From Mongoliibacter ruber (GTDB lineage Bacteria; Bacteroidota; Bacteroidia; Cytophagales; Cyclobacteriaceae): a stretch of DNA of 64,000 nucleotides. Positions 8,614-18,303 of the stretch are shown in pieces. How positions within the stretch are numbered: position 1 is the first letter of the stretch; each line of letters begins with the position of its first letter. Where the stretch lies: contig NZ_PVTR01000007.1 of the NCBI RefSeq assembly GCF_003003005.1, positions 1 to 64,000 on the forward strand. The letters run 5' to 3'. The notes beneath the pieces were generated by a model. That model did not search any database. It saw nothing but the letters and a program-made list of their open reading frames with translations, and was not told where the DNA came from. The translations under genes were made by a program, and so were the position numbers.

Positions 8614-8642
8614 TTGTACAATGCACCAAGTTTGATGTACAA
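8614..8642. promoter_or_regulatory. Possible operator: TTGTACA inverted repeat
   Basis: A perfect 7-bp inverted repeat (TTGTACA, 15-base spacer, TGTACAA) lies about 150 bases upstream of the S8 protease start. A binding role is inference from symmetry alone. Confidence 0.25.
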
Positions 8643-9021
8643 AGTACCAGATGTGGTGTGCTAATATTTAGAAATAGGATAGGGGAAACCTAGTTTAATT
8701 AAAAATGAAAAATTAGAAATTTAAAATTGTGGAAATCTTAAATTTAGGGCATAGTATCACTTTTATTTCACCCATTTTCAATTACCTATTTGCCTGTTTT
8801 TCAATTCTTCAAGTAACTGGCAAGCCCTTCAGGCTTGAACCCCTCTCTTTAAACATCAAGCTACCTACAGGAAATCCCTTCCTACCGGACAGGAAGGCCT
8901 CCGAGATTTTTCATGATCCAATTGAAAGATTTTGTAATAGCAGTGGATTTATATGCCAGAGGATTTCCTATCGAAGGTATGGCACATTCTGTAGGTAGAA
9001 ATAAGTGGTCAAGCTTTATTA

Positions 9022-9058
9022 CCGTCCTGCCTTCCTGACGGAAGGAAGGTAGGGACGG
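9022..9058. repeat. Long imperfect palindrome
   Basis: Arms CCGTCC-TG-CCTTCC and GGAAGG-AAGGTA-GGGACGG fold into a 12-13 bp interrupted stem with a TGAC loop. A related CCTTCC/GGAAGG palindrome lies about 130 bases upstream. This fits a dispersed palindromic element rather than a terminator, because neither side has a T-run. Confidence 0.5.
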
Positions 9059-9620
9059 CCTGTGAAAATTTCCATCGCATTTATGCGGTGGCCTTTGCAA
9101 CACAAAAGGGAATAGGCTTTAGCCGAAATCATTTCCGACTAAAGTCAGTTTAACTTATCCATAAAACTTAACCACCGGCTAAAGCACGATGGAAATTGAA
9201 AAAAGCTTTAATTGTAATAATTCTCCTACTTGATACCGAAATCATCATTTAACCTTTAATTATAATGTATATACGGAATTATACCAGTAACTTAAGAAGA
9301 AAGTTCGCTTTGATTCATTTTGATATTAAATGATATTAGATATTGATAGATATTGATCTAAATCCAACATTAATACTAGAATTATATTCTACTGGCAAAG
9401 TAGCGTATAATCATATTAATTATTTAGGTTTCAACAAAAGGTTTACTTTGAAAATACAAATTAACCCTACCTAACTTTTAACTCCCCGACATTCGCCGGG
9501 GCAAGTTTTAACCTTCAACCTTTTACAACCAGCCCTCCATTTCATCAGTTCATCAGTTCATCAGTTCGTCAATTCATCAGTTCCCCAGTTCATCAATTCC
9601 CCAGTTCATCAATTCACCAA

Positions 9621-10352
9621 TCAATCATGGGTCTTAGCTGAGTCAGCAATCAGATTATTGATCTCAGCCATCTCCTTCGAGCTGAGCTCACGCCATTTGC
9701 CAAGTGGAACATCTAGGTGGATATTCATGATGCGCACACGTTTGAGTTTGGTGACTTCATATCCCAGATAATCACACATACGACGGATTTGCCTGTTGAG
9801 GCCTTGGGTGAGGACGATATTAAATTTGAACCGGTCGATCTTCTTTACCTCACATTTTTTGGTGACAGTATCCAAGATCGGTACGCCATTTCCCATTTTT
9901 TGGATAAAGTCGGCTGTAATGGGTTTTTTTACAGTCACGATATACTCTTTCTCATGGTTGTTCCTCGCCCTAAGTATCTTGTTTACTATGTCTCCATCAC
10001 TTGTCAAAAATATCAGTCCTTCACTGGGTTTATCCAGACGGCCAATAGGGAAGATACGCTTTGGGTGATTGATATAGTCAATGATATTGTCCTTTTCAGC
10101 CTTGATGTCAGTGGTACAAACAATACCAACAGGTTTGTTGAATGCAATATAAACATGGTCTTCCTTAGGTTCTGTGATCAATTTGCCGTTGACCCTGACT
10201 TCATCACCTTTTTGGATTTTGGTTCCCATCTCAGGTACTTTCCCATTGATGGTGACTTTTCCTTTTTCTATCAGTTTGTCCGCTTCCCTTCTCGAACAGA
10301 ATCCCACTTCACTCAGAAATTTGTTGATTCGGGTACCATTGGCCTCATTCAT
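9621..10352 (-). CDS. rluF: 23S rRNA pseudouridine synthase RluF
   Basis: A 243-aa RsuA/RluB-E-F family enzyme, which isomerises uridine at position 2604 of 23S rRNA in E. coli. The N-terminal S4 RNA-binding domain ([20 protein letters not shown]) is followed by the catalytic motif [18 protein letters not shown], whose Asp is the conserved nucleophile. The C-terminal [20 protein letters not shown] is characteristic of RluF rather than RluB or RluE. The ATG at 10352 gives the usual length for the S4 form. The gene stands alone, and octamer array 7 reaches its 3' end. Confidence 0.9.
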   Translation of the reverse strand: MNEANGTRINKFLSEVGFCSRREADKLIEKGKVTINGKVPEMGTKIQKGDEVRVNGKLITEPKEDHVYIAFNKPVGIVCTTDIKAEKDNIIDYINHPKRIFPIGRLDKPSEGLIFLTSDGDIVNKILRARNNHEKEYIVTVKKPITADFIQKMGNGVPILDTVTKKCEVKKIDRFKFNIVLTQGLNRQIRRMCDYLGYEVTKLKRVRIMNIHLDVPLGKWRELSSKEMAEINNLIADSAKTHD

Positions 10353-10499
10353 ATGCTGACTTTCAATTGAAGCTGCAAGGTAAATGCTTTTGGGAAGAAA
10401 TTAAACCCTGAAGCTCTCGGAAGATTATACAAAAAGCAGTATTTTGAAGTGTTGAATGTGGAAGCAGTCAAAAATTAATTTAACAATAACCCCAAAAAA

Positions 10500-10949
10500 A
10501 TGAGTGGAAACGGTTTTAAACAAATTGGCCTTTGGATAGACTTCAATAAGGCCCACATTATCGGATACCAAGATGGTAGTGTAGAAATTCTCGAAACGGT
10601 AGAATCTCCGGTAGAATCCCTTAGAAGACAAGATGGTGAAGGGAATGACAGCACAAAGTTTACCTCCAACAACAACCATACTTCCAATAATGAATACCGC
10701 AAAAACAATATCAGTCAAAATGAACTGAAGGAATACTTCAAAATACTTGAATCTAAACTTCAGCCATTTGACGATATCCTGATTTTTGGCCCAGGCACGG
10801 CTAGGGAGCAAATCAAAAACAGGCTGCGGGAAATCAAATCATTTGACAGCAAATGGATTTCTGTGCAGAAAAGCGATAAACTTACAGATAATCAGCTTCT
10901 GGCTTTTGTAAGGGATTTTTACAAAAACGAATCCCCCGCTGTCAGATAA
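10500..10949 (+). CDS. Hypothetical protein, possibly eRF1-stalk-like
   Basis: A 149-aa soluble protein. The N-terminus (IGLWIDFNKAHIIGY) predicts a short beta hairpin. A polar, Asn-rich linker (about residues 50-75) leads to a C-terminal alpha/beta part with ILIFGPGTAREQIKNRLRE. This arrangement resembles bacterial proteins related to a domain of archaeal release factor eRF1, but the match is by eye and weak. The gene diverges from rluF with a 147-base gap, and its last 8 bases overlap the convergent gene at 10942. No function is assigned. Confidence 0.7.
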   Translation: MSGNGFKQIGLWIDFNKAHIIGYQDGSVEILETVESPVESLRRQDGEGNDSTKFTSNNNHTSNNEYRKNNISQNELKEYFKILESKLQPFDDILIFGPGTAREQIKNRLREIKSFDSKWISVQKSDKLTDNQLLAFVRDFYKNESPAVR

Positions 10950-11700
10950 GTTTACGGAATCCGGCTTTTATCCTGGATTTTGCATCAAAGGAGTCGTCAA
11001 TGTTGAAGACTCCTTTTTGCATGTTATGCCAGTAACCATCTCCGCAATCAATGAATTCCCCGTTTTGATCAGGTTTACGCTCTTTCGCTTGGTCATAGTC
11101 ATAGTCTGGCAGGAACACAAATCCCAAAAGTTCCTTGGCTTTTTCCCATTCCATTTCTTTGTCTTGGCCATTTACTACTACCTCTACTTTTCGGATTGCA
11201 AACTTAACCGTGATTTTGATATCCGCATTTTCATCTGGTTTTTGGATCAGGTAGCTGATGGTCAAGGGGGCTTCTTTTTTGTTCAATTCATAGATAGATT
11301 GGATATAATCTTGGGCAAAAAATTGCCAATCCTGCTGATTAAGAGGAACGGTTCTGCTGATTTTGCCATGAAGGTCTTTAGCCAAGACACTTATACCACC
11401 CTCTTCATCCAATTTATTGTTGGACCACTTGGATTTAGCATATAGCTCTTTCAATGGCTGCTCCCAGACTTTGGGCACCTCTCCCTGAAACTGATAATCA
11501 TCATTTAGACTGAAACCCTCATTGAAAATATCCTCTTCACTCAGCTCTTCACGGTCGGTATAAAAGAGCTCAAGGTTGGTATCCAAAAAGTTTTTCCCAA
11601 AGCCAATCTTCAATTTGAAAACATGACTGTAGGGTGGGGGGATCACTCCTGAATCGTATTCAATCTCTATTCTGGAAATATCTTCTGTTTTCAAATGCAT
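10942..11700 (-). CDS. Conserved hypothetical protein
   Basis: A 252-aa protein without signal peptide or membrane segment, rich in charged and aromatic residues, with a beta-rich first half and a GYWHNMQKGVFNIDDSF segment near the C-terminus. I do not recognise the family. The ATG at 11700 (MHLKTEDISRIEIEY) is preferred. A TTG at 11757 would add 19 residues (GIELFLQKQKGKLKFKTE) and cannot be excluded. It converges with the gene ending at 10949, overlapping by 8 bases. Confidence 0.7.
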   Translation of the reverse strand: MHLKTEDISRIEIEYDSGVIPPPYSHVFKLKIGFGKNFLDTNLELFYTDREELSEEDIFNEGFSLNDDYQFQGEVPKVWEQPLKELYAKSKWSNNKLDEEGGISVLAKDLHGKISRTVPLNQQDWQFFAQDYIQSIYELNKKEAPLTISYLIQKPDENADIKITVKFAIRKVEVVVNGQDKEMEWEKAKELLGFVFLPDYDYDQAKERKPDQNGEFIDCGDGYWHNMQKGVFNIDDSFDAKSRIKAGFRKLI

Positions 11701-11810
11701 TTCAGTCTTGAATTTTAGTTTACCCTTTTGTTTCTGCAAAAATAGTTCTATTCCCAAGTTATTTGAGGACTATTTGTGGTATTTACTCCAAATTGACGTG
11801 AAGCGACCTC

Positions 11811-12998
11811 TCAGACCAAAGATTGTGGGATTAATTTCAGGTATTCCTTCAGATTGGAATGCAGGATAGCCTTCAGTTCTGCTTCGTTTCCCTTGCTGGT
11901 TTCAGTAAACAAGAACCCAAATACTCCGAATTTCTCCATATTCACCTTTCGGATATGAAGTGGATTTTCAAAGTCTGATGCAAGTTGTTCAAAATCAAAA
12001 TAAGCAATCTGCTCAAAAGGAATTCCGGATTGATTGTCCAAGAGGATGAGGCTATATTTTTTGTTCTTCCGGGCTGAAAATACCTGATTCCAATCCGGTT
12101 TTTGAGAATTGAAGAAAGATAAATAGGAATTGATTCCGTAGGAAAACCAGGTCAAGTCTGCCGTGGTACACCAACCGCCGAATCGCATAGGATTTACCTC
12201 AATTGGGTAAAGTTTCCCATCTTCATTCATCCTGTACTCTATATGAAGTGGAAAGTTTTTTAGGTTAACCTTGGAGGCGATCAACTCCAAAAACTCCATT
12301 ATGGGAGCCTCCATGGATTTGATAATTTCTTCTGAACTGCTGTAAAGCCGATCAGAAACATCCTCAGATGACTTGAAAACATGGTGAAGTACATTCAACA
12401 ATACCGGTTTGCCATTTTCATCAAAATAGCAATCAAAAGCATACTCTTCACCGGTGATGTAAGCTTCTAAAATAAACTCAGTACTATCCACAACTTCTTT
12501 TGGGTACAGTTCCGTGGTGCGGCTGATTTCAGCTTTGATTTTGGATACCACCACAGGCCAATCATTTGGTTCATTGACGCTGTAAACGCCTATGCTGAAG
12601 AATCCCACGATAGGTTTGATGATAAAGGGAAACTGAAAGCCTTCAATGTCAAGACCGCTTAATTCCTCCAATTTTGCTTTGTGAAAGAAATAATCAGGAT
12701 AGGCTTCCTGAATGAGTTGACGGAAGCGGTACTTATTTTTGAACAGCGCAATTTTTTCGGGCAAGCCTGTACCTTGGGTATGCTTTTCTATCCAAGCTAT
12801 GGAGTTCTCTGAATTGGTGTAAATCTTTGTTTCAGGATTGTTTCTGAGAATATCGGCTGCATCCTTTTCAGAAAGCCAATTGGCGTTGACTTCTCCAAGG
12901 ATTTCTTGTGCCTGAGGTGTAGCAATTACAGGGATTTGAAATTGCAAAATAGTTTCCTTCAGAAAGTCTGAAGTATATGGGTGATCCAGTAAAATCAT
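11811..12998 (-). CDS. ATP-grasp domain protein
   Basis: A 395-aa ATP-grasp superfamily protein, presumably an ATP-dependent carboxylate-amine or carboxylate-thiol ligase. A pre-ATP-grasp segment (about 1-100) precedes the ATP-binding core with FPFIIKPIVGFFSIGVY (substrate-binding lysine and loop) and the metal-binding HIEYRMNEDGKLYPIEVNPMRFGG, where E and N usually bind Mg. The substrate cannot be told. The gene lies just upstream of the DUF2141 and menE genes on the same strand but with no overlap, so a functional link is unclear. Confidence 0.8.
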   Translation of the reverse strand: MILLDHPYTSDFLKETILQFQIPVIATPQAQEILGEVNANWLSEKDAADILRNNPETKIYTNSENSIAWIEKHTQGTGLPEKIALFKNKYRFRQLIQEAYPDYFFHKAKLEELSGLDIEGFQFPFIIKPIVGFFSIGVYSVNEPNDWPVVVSKIKAEISRTTELYPKEVVDSTEFILEAYITGEEYAFDCYFDENGKPVLLNVLHHVFKSSEDVSDRLYSSSEEIIKSMEAPIMEFLELIASKVNLKNFPLHIEYRMNEDGKLYPIEVNPMRFGGWCTTADLTWFSYGINSYLSFFNSQKPDWNQVFSARKNKKYSLILLDNQSGIPFEQIAYFDFEQLASDFENPLHIRKVNMEKFGVFGFLFTETSKGNEAELKAILHSNLKEYLKLIPQSLV

Positions 12999-13025
12999 AA
13001 GGGGTATTTTTTGACAAAATTAGCT

Positions 13026-13448
13026 TTACTTCAACTTGATCGATACTTCATTTTGATCAGCGGTAAGTTCAAAAGCGGCATTTTTGTAGGAAGGAGGCCC
13101 AAATGTGCCAGAGGCATTGTTGGAGAAACCATATCCATCTCTAGGGATTCCCAAGGCATTTGTTCGGAGTTTGCCCGTATTAAGGCTGTCATGAAACAAG
13201 GATATGGCATATGTCCCCTCGGGAATGTCTTTGAATACTATACTTGCTCTGTTTCCCTTGATGGATACCGATGCGTTTTTGAAAGCTTTATCTGTATTAT
13301 CGGGAAAACCTTCTTCTCCTTTAAATAGTAAGGCCCTCAACACACCACTATCATTTTTAATATTGGTAATGGTGACTGTCAGGTCGGTTGACTTCTGTTT
13401 GTCCTTGCTTAAAAGGAATACGGCCACAAGAATGATAAAGAATTTCAT
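13026..13448 (-). CDS. DUF2141 domain protein
   Basis: A 140-aa protein with a short hydrophobic N-terminus (MKFFIILVAVFLLS), so probably exported. It matches the DUF2141 pattern: LTVTITNIKNDSGVLRALLF, then GTYAISLFHDSLNTGKL, then a C-terminal GFSNNASGTFGPPSYKNAAF. The family's role is not known. Its ATG overlaps the menE stop codon as ATGA (13445-13448), so the two are probably translationally coupled. Confidence 0.85.
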   Translation of the reverse strand: MKFFIILVAVFLLSKDKQKSTDLTVTITNIKNDSGVLRALLFKGEEGFPDNTDKAFKNASVSIKGNRASIVFKDIPEGTYAISLFHDSLNTGKLRTNALGIPRDGYGFSNNASGTFGPPSYKNAAFELTADQNEVSIKLK

Positions 13449-14521
13449 ATGATCATTTTTATAGTTTCCAGCCTATTGGTTTTTCCGGATGCGGTGTATT
13501 CAAATTTGGGTAGAAAAAAAACCTCCTTTGGTAAGTGAAACCTGTTGACATACTTTTGAAGAGATGTAAGAAACGTTTCTAGTTCAAAACCATCTTTTTG
13601 AACGCCTTCTATCACCAAAACCACCTTTTGCCCCAACCTTTCATCAGGTAATCCATAAATAAAATAGGATGTTGCTCCAAAATACTCAAAAACCATACCT
13701 TGAATTTTCTCCTCCATTGTTTCAGGATATACCTTAACACCTCCTGAATTGATTACAAAATCCGCTCTGCCCAGCCATTTGAATTGACTATCGTTCAATA
13801 TCTCGACAATGTCATTGGTTTGTAACTTTTTCTGATCAGACATTGGACCTTGTACCCATAGTTTATCTTTGTCGTCCACTCCAATCACAACTCCAGGTAA
13901 AGTTTCGTAGATCAAGTCATTTTTAAGCAAGGAGGCCAAAGCGATATGGGAAACAGTCTCAGTCATCCCGAAGGTCTGATAGGCATTGATTTCAAGCTGC
14001 TTCAAAGATCCAATCAAATTTTGTCCAGAGGGAGCACCACCAATAATAAGGTTTTTGATTTGCTTTAGCTTTTGCAAACTGATAGGATTGTTGATAGAAG
14101 CCTGAACCTGTAATGGTACCATGGCTACAAAATCTAAAGGGAAGGTCAACCAATTTTCACTTAAAGGATCTGAATTTGCCTTTAACAAATATACATTGGC
14201 GTCCCATTCCATGCCCCTGACAAGCATCATTTTACCAGCAATCATCCATGTATTCAGGCAGCAAAGGATACTTGAATTTTGTTCAATTTTAAAATAAGCC
14301 CCTGTAGCAGATGCAGAAGCCTTCATCTGATTCCTTTTGACGAGAATGGTTTTTGGTTTACCTGTAGAGCCAGAGGTTGAGATTTCGAAGCCATCATGCC
14401 CTTTGAGCCACAATTGGCAGAAAGTAAGTGCCTGATGGTAGTAATGGTCAGTTTCCTCCCACTGACCATTTTTGATTTGATTGAAAGTATATGCTCTTTT
14501 TTCTAATATAAAATTACCCAT
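13445..14521 (-). CDS. menE: o-Succinylbenzoate-CoA ligase (MenE-like)
   Basis: A 358-aa AMP-binding (ANL) enzyme, shorter than typical acyl-CoA ligases, as is common for MenE in Bacteroidota. It would activate o-succinylbenzoate with CoA in menaquinone synthesis. Visible motifs are the phosphate-binding loop ISTSGSTGKPKTILVK, the adenine motif YQTFGMTETVSHIA, WLGRADFVINSGGVKVYPETME and the C-terminal lysine in ASGKTNR. The ATG at 14521 is preferred over a TTG at 14554. It faces menB divergently across 81 bases, which supports the pathway call. Confidence 0.85.
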   Translation of the reverse strand: MGNFILEKRAYTFNQIKNGQWEETDHYYHQALTFCQLWLKGHDGFEISTSGSTGKPKTILVKRNQMKASASATGAYFKIEQNSSILCCLNTWMIAGKMMLVRGMEWDANVYLLKANSDPLSENWLTFPLDFVAMVPLQVQASINNPISLQKLKQIKNLIIGGAPSGQNLIGSLKQLEINAYQTFGMTETVSHIALASLLKNDLIYETLPGVVIGVDDKDKLWVQGPMSDQKKLQTNDIVEILNDSQFKWLGRADFVINSGGVKVYPETMEEKIQGMVFEYFGATSYFIYGLPDERLGQKVVLVIEGVQKDGFELETFLTSLQKYVNRFHLPKEVFFLPKFEYTASGKTNRLETIKMII

Positions 14522-14602
14522 CTCAGTATGACTATAGTATCCAAAATTCAACAAATTTAATGTAAGCCTGTTATCTTGCAGAAAAAAATAACATTACAAA
14601 TC

Positions 14603-15442
14603 ATGACAATAAACTGGAAAACTGCAAAGGAATATCAGGACATCACTTATCAAAAATGTGATGGAGTAGCCAGAATCGCTTTCAATAGACCCGAAGTGAG
14701 GAATGCCTTTCGACCTAAGACCACCAGCGAATTATATGATGCATTTTATGATGCCCAAGAAGACACCTCGATCGGAGTGATTTTGCTCTCCGCCGAAGGA
14801 CCTTCTCCAAAGGATGGAGTATATTCATTCTGTTCGGGAGGGGATCAAAAGGCGAGAGGTCATCAGGGCTATGTAGGAGAAGATGGGATGCACCGGCTCA
14901 ATATTTTAGAAGTGCAGCGACTGATCAGGTTTATGCCAAAAGTGGTCATAGCAGTAGTTCCCGGTTGGGCAGTAGGAGGTGGACACAGCCTACACGTAGT
15001 CTGTGACCTGACACTTGCCAGTAAAGAGCATGCCATTTTCAAACAGACTGATGCCGATGTTACCAGCTTTGATGGAGGGTATGGATCTGCTTACTTGGCA
15101 AAGATGGTAGGCCAAAAAAAGGCCAGGGAAATTTTCTTTTTGGGGAGGAATTATTCCGCTCAGGATGCCTACGAAATGGGAATGGTCAATGCCGTAATTC
15201 CGCATGCTGAATTAGAGGATACTGCTTACCAGTGGGCACAGGAAATTCTTGAGAAATCTCCAACTTCTATCAAAATGCTGAAGTTTGCCATGAACCTTAC
15301 TGATGACGGAATGGTTGGACAACAAGTCTTTGCAGGAGAAGCTACAAGGCTAGCCTATATGACAGAAGAGGCCAAAGAAGGAAGGAATGCTTTCCTTGAG
15401 AAGAGAAAACCTAATTTCAAGGATATCAAGTGGATACCTTGA
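14603..15442 (+). CDS. menB: 1,4-Dihydroxy-2-naphthoyl-CoA synthase MenB
   Basis: A 279-aa crotonase-fold enzyme that closes the naphthoate ring in menaquinone synthesis. MenB features are the start WKTAKEYQDITYQKCDGVARI, SFCSGGDQKARGHQGYVG, the oxyanion loop PGWAVGGGHSLHVVCDLTLAS and the late motif FDGGYGSAYLAKMVGQKKAR. The C-terminus FLEKRKPNFKDIKWIP is typical. The ATG at 14603 matches the conserved N-terminus better than one 27 bases upstream. It is divergent from menE and probably shares a promoter region with it. Confidence 0.95.
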   Translation: MTINWKTAKEYQDITYQKCDGVARIAFNRPEVRNAFRPKTTSELYDAFYDAQEDTSIGVILLSAEGPSPKDGVYSFCSGGDQKARGHQGYVGEDGMHRLNILEVQRLIRFMPKVVIAVVPGWAVGGGHSLHVVCDLTLASKEHAIFKQTDADVTSFDGGYGSAYLAKMVGQKKAREIFFLGRNYSAQDAYEMGMVNAVIPHAELEDTAYQWAQEILEKSPTSIKMLKFAMNLTDDGMVGQQVFAGEATRLAYMTEEAKEGRNAFLEKRKPNFKDIKWIP

Positions 15443-15462
15443 TTATGATAAAGTGATAATAG

Positions 15463-15492
15463 AGGTGGAAATCTTATGGTTTTCACCTTTTT
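15463..15492 (+). terminator. Probable terminator after menB
   Basis: An AGGTG-GAAA arm pairs with TTTTCACCT across an 8-base loop with a one-base bulge, followed by a T-run. It lies 20 bases past the menB stop codon. Confidence 0.5.
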
Positions 15493-15516
15493 CCAACACA
15501 GAAACCACAGCATACC

Positions 15517-16371
15517 ATGTCACATCTAGAAACTGAATATACCACTCATGATGGTATCAAATTATTTCTCCAAGCTTGGATGCCTGAAAAGGCTGTGGCT
15601 TCAATTTTGATCGTACATGGACTGGGAGAACATAGTAGTAGGTATGCCCATTTGGCTGATGCTTTGGTCAAAAAAAATGTAGCTGTTTTTACTTTCGATG
15701 GCAGGGGACATGGGAAATCTTCCCTACCAAAACCGACTGCATACTTTAGCGATTACAAAGACTACCTGCAAGATATTGATGCCTTGTTTGAGAAGGTGAA
15801 AAACTATTTTCCATCGGTGCCTGCATTTATCTTTGGTCATAGTATGGGAGGAGGGTTGGTGGCTTCTTATATGTTGGAGTATCAAAGTGAAGCTGCCGGT
15901 GTCATATTAAGTGCTCCGGCAATGAAACCGGATGATAAAGTTTCTCCAATTCTTCTGCGGCTTTCAGGATTGATTTCTGCTATTTTTCCCAAGTTGAAGG
16001 TATTGCAACTGGATTCCAGTAAAATTTCCAGGGATCCTTTGGAGGTAGACAAGTACAATAGGGATCCATTGGTATACACCCAATCGATTCCTTCCCGAAC
16101 TGCATACCAATTGTTACGGATTATAAAGTATATTGAATCGAATTCAAATAAATTTCATTGGCCAGTTCTCATGCTGCATGGAACGGGAGATGAGCTGACC
16201 AACCCCAAAGGAACGGAACAGTTTTTCAGGACAGCCATATCAGAAGACAAGACCTTTCATCGCTATCCGGATTTGTATCATGAGTTGATCAACGAGCTTG
16301 AGAAAGAATCCATTATTTCAGATATTTTGGATTGGATTGAGGAAAGGGTCAATTTGTCGGTGAAAGGTTAA
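15517..16371 (+). CDS. Alpha/beta hydrolase, monoacylglycerol lipase type
   Basis: A 284-aa hydrolase of the Hydrolase_4/monoglyceride lipase group. The nucleophile elbow is FGHSMGGG (Ser near residue 110), with LIVHGLGEHSSRYAHLADAL as the oxyanion-side motif, an acid in MLHGTGDELTNPKG and the catalytic His in YPDLYHELINE. No signal peptide is present, so it is probably cytoplasmic and acts on acylglycerols or other carboxyl esters. It is separated from menB by a likely terminator and is probably its own transcript. Confidence 0.88.
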   Translation: MSHLETEYTTHDGIKLFLQAWMPEKAVASILIVHGLGEHSSRYAHLADALVKKNVAVFTFDGRGHGKSSLPKPTAYFSDYKDYLQDIDALFEKVKNYFPSVPAFIFGHSMGGGLVASYMLEYQSEAAGVILSAPAMKPDDKVSPILLRLSGLISAIFPKLKVLQLDSSKISRDPLEVDKYNRDPLVYTQSIPSRTAYQLLRIIKYIESNSNKFHWPVLMLHGTGDELTNPKGTEQFFRTAISEDKTFHRYPDLYHELINELEKESIISDILDWIEERVNLSVKG

Positions 16372-16489
16372 ATAAGTTTTCTCCAAAATAGCAATATCTG
16401 AGAGTTGAGCCGATTAATTCCTTAAACTCCTTTTGAAGAAGCGTAATACTGATCCTGCTCTGGGTTTTGAATTCGATTCAAATAGATAT

Positions 16490-16540
16490 GCAAAAGGTCA
16501 AAAACTTCTTGATTTGTTCAAGACTTTTTTGACCTTTTAA
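16490..16540. terminator. Bidirectional terminator between hydrolase and rhlE
   Basis: A perfect 13-bp stem (AAAAGGTCAAAAA at 16492-16504 with its complement at 16526-16538) contains an inner CTTGA/TCAAG stem. It has A-run and T-run flanks on both sides and lies between two convergent genes. Confidence 0.85.
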
Positions 16541-16558
16541 AACTTGTTTAAGGATTTT

Positions 16559-17755
16559 TTACCTCCTATTTCTTTTGAAGAAAGGTTTTTTCTTCCCTTT
16601 ATCTTCACTTGCCATCTGCGGAACCGATGACATTGGATATGGATGATCATTCTCCACCGGTATTTTCAGACCAATCAGTTTTTCTATATCTCTATACTCT
16701 TTCTGAGTGTCTTGATCTACAAAAGATATCGCCACTCCTGAATTTCCAGCCCTTCCTGTACGACCTATTCTGTGTACATAAGTCTCCGGAATATTGGGCA
16801 TATCATAGTTGAATACAGTAGCCAATTCATCAATATCTATACCTCTTGCTGCAATGTCTGTGGCTACCAAGATGCGGATTTTCCCGTTCTTGAAATCATT
16901 CAATGCATTCTGACGCGCATTTTGGCTTTTATTGCCATGAATGGCAGCCGCTTTGATACCTTCTTTCAATAAGAGCTTGACAACCTTATCAGAACCGTGT
17001 TTGGTCCTTCCAAAAACCAAAGCAGAACCGATATTTTCTTTTTCCAAAAGATGAACGAGCAATTTCGGCTTGTCATTTTTATTGGTTTTATATAGTTTTT
17101 GGGTAATCCTGTCTACTGTAGATGAAGGTGGCGTTACTTCCACATATTTGGGATTGCGTAGCAGTGTATCAGCCAATTTCTGTATTTCAGAAGGCATTGT
17201 TGCCGAGAAAAACAAGGTTTGTCTTTTGGTTGGGATGATGTTGATCAGTTTTTTGACATCATGGATAAAACCCATGTCCAACATTCTGTCAGCTTCATCC
17301 AAAACGAATATTTCTAAGTGTCTTAGGTCAATAAACTTTTGATTGATAAGGTCCAACAATCTTCCGGGAGTAGCGACCAAAATATCCACGCCTCTTTTGA
17401 GTGCATTGGTCTGATGGAGCTGTGAAACACCTCCAAAAATGACAGTATGCCTGATTTTGGTGAATTTACCATAAGAAGCCAAGCTTTCGTTGATTTGAAT
17501 AGCCAATTCACGGGTAGGAGTCAAGATCAATGCCTTGATTCCAGGCCTGCTTTGCTTCTGTGTGCTGAGCAATTGAATGATGGGAATTGAAAAAGCGGCT
17601 GTCTTGCCGGTACCTGTTTGGGCACAACCCAAAAGGTCGTTTCCATCAAGTACGAGCGGGATGGCTTTTTGCTGAATGGGAGTGGGGGTAGTGTATCCTT
17701 CTGCGGCTACAGCCTTGAGGATAGGTTCTATTAACTTTAAATTATTGAATGCCAT
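16559..17755 (-). CDS. rhlE: DEAD-box RNA helicase, RhlE type
   Basis: A 398-aa ATP-dependent RNA helicase. It carries a Q motif ([12 protein letters not shown]), motif I AQTGTGKT, motif Ia PTRELAIQI, motif [12 protein letters not shown], motif III FSATMP, and the helicase C-terminal motifs [13 protein letters not shown] and [12 protein letters not shown]. The short basic tail ([13 protein letters not shown]) fits RhlE-type helicases, which act in ribosome assembly and cold-stress RNA remodelling. It ends near a strong bidirectional terminator and appears monocistronic. Confidence 0.92.
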   Translation of the reverse strand: MAFNNLKLIEPILKAVAAEGYTTPTPIQQKAIPLVLDGNDLLGCAQTGTGKTAAFSIPIIQLLSTQKQSRPGIKALILTPTRELAIQINESLASYGKFTKIRHTVIFGGVSQLHQTNALKRGVDILVATPGRLLDLINQKFIDLRHLEIFVLDEADRMLDMGFIHDVKKLINIIPTKRQTLFFSATMPSEIQKLADTLLRNPKYVEVTPPSSTVDRITQKLYKTNKNDKPKLLVHLLEKENIGSALVFGRTKHGSDKVVKLLLKEGIKAAAIHGNKSQNARQNALNDFKNGKIRILVATDIAARGIDIDELATVFNYDMPNIPETYVHRIGRTGRAGNSGVAISFVDQDTQKEYRDIEKLIGLKIPVENDHPYPMSSVPQMASEDKGKKKPFFKRNRR

Positions 17756-17910
17756 TTGGGCGGATTATGTCGGCTAAAAGTCGTTGTATGTACTTCTGAA
17801 GCCTTTTTATGATTATTCTAGGGCCTACAACCGGCCTGTGCATTATGCAAAAACTAATGTAAAGGTAATCTTTTTGAAGGGATTTGTGGCAATTAATAAA
17901 AAAGCATGTT

Positions 17911-18303
17911 TTATTTCTCCCAAATACCATGGGGTACAATCTCCAATACATGGCCAAATGGATCTTCAAAATAGCAGCTTTCTTGACCTTTGGACCATTC
18001 TTGTTCATGCGTGATGGTTATCCCTTTTTCAAGTAATTCTGATTTTGTCTTGAGGTAGTCTCTTTTACTTACTTCAAATGCAATATGTTGTTTGCCATGG
18101 GCAAAATGTGGAGGTAAGTTTTGTTCATTGGAAGTGACTTCAGGGAGAAAGCAAAGTAAAACGGAGCTGCCACACCTGAAAAATATATGTCTACCGTCAA
18201 CCTTTGAAATAATGGGCATATGCAGGAGTTCATGATAAAAATTCTCTGCCAAGTCTAGGTCGTTAATATACAGACAGGTTTCTTTGATTTGGGTATATTT
18301 CAT
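17911..18303 (-). CDS. VOC family (glyoxalase-fold) protein
   Basis: A 130-aa single VOC domain: TCLYINDLDLAENFYHELLH at the start of the first beta-alpha-beta module, HIAFEVSKRDYLKTKSELLE in the middle, and CYFEDPFGHVLEIVPHGIWE at the end. Candidate metal ligands are His in KQHIAFEV and Glu in LEIVPH. The family includes glyoxalases, dioxygenases and fosfomycin-type resistance enzymes, so the reaction cannot be named. Confidence 0.85.
   Translation of the reverse strand: MKYTQIKETCLYINDLDLAENFYHELLHMPIISKVDGRHIFFRCGSSVLLCFLPEVTSNEQNLPPHFAHGKQHIAFEVSKRDYLKTKSELLEKGITITHEQEWSKGQESCYFEDPFGHVLEIVPHGIWEK

Larger units (their letters stand above)
8464..9620. other. Long intergenic region with palindromes and octamer array 7
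   Basis: No convincing gene was found. The region holds an inverted repeat TTGTACA/TGTACAA (8614-8620/8636-8642) upstream of the protease gene and a short palindrome around CCTTCC...GGAAGG near 8879-8899. A strong hairpin at 9022-9058 has arms CCGTCC-CCTTCC and GGAAGG-GGGACGG. The leader with stem CCCCG/CGGGG lies at about 9471-9536, and octamer array 7 at 9537-9626 slightly overlaps the 3' end of the next gene. The rest is AT-rich without visible structure. Confidence 0.6.

Noticed and set aside
8729-9103. Short frames on both strands in the long intergenic region
   Set aside because: They run through palindromes, lack homology I can recognise and have poor start contexts; a decayed gene remains possible but unsupported.
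9717-10370. 217-codon antisense frame over rluF
   Set aside because: It lies fully opposite a clear pseudouridine synthase and shows no family features.
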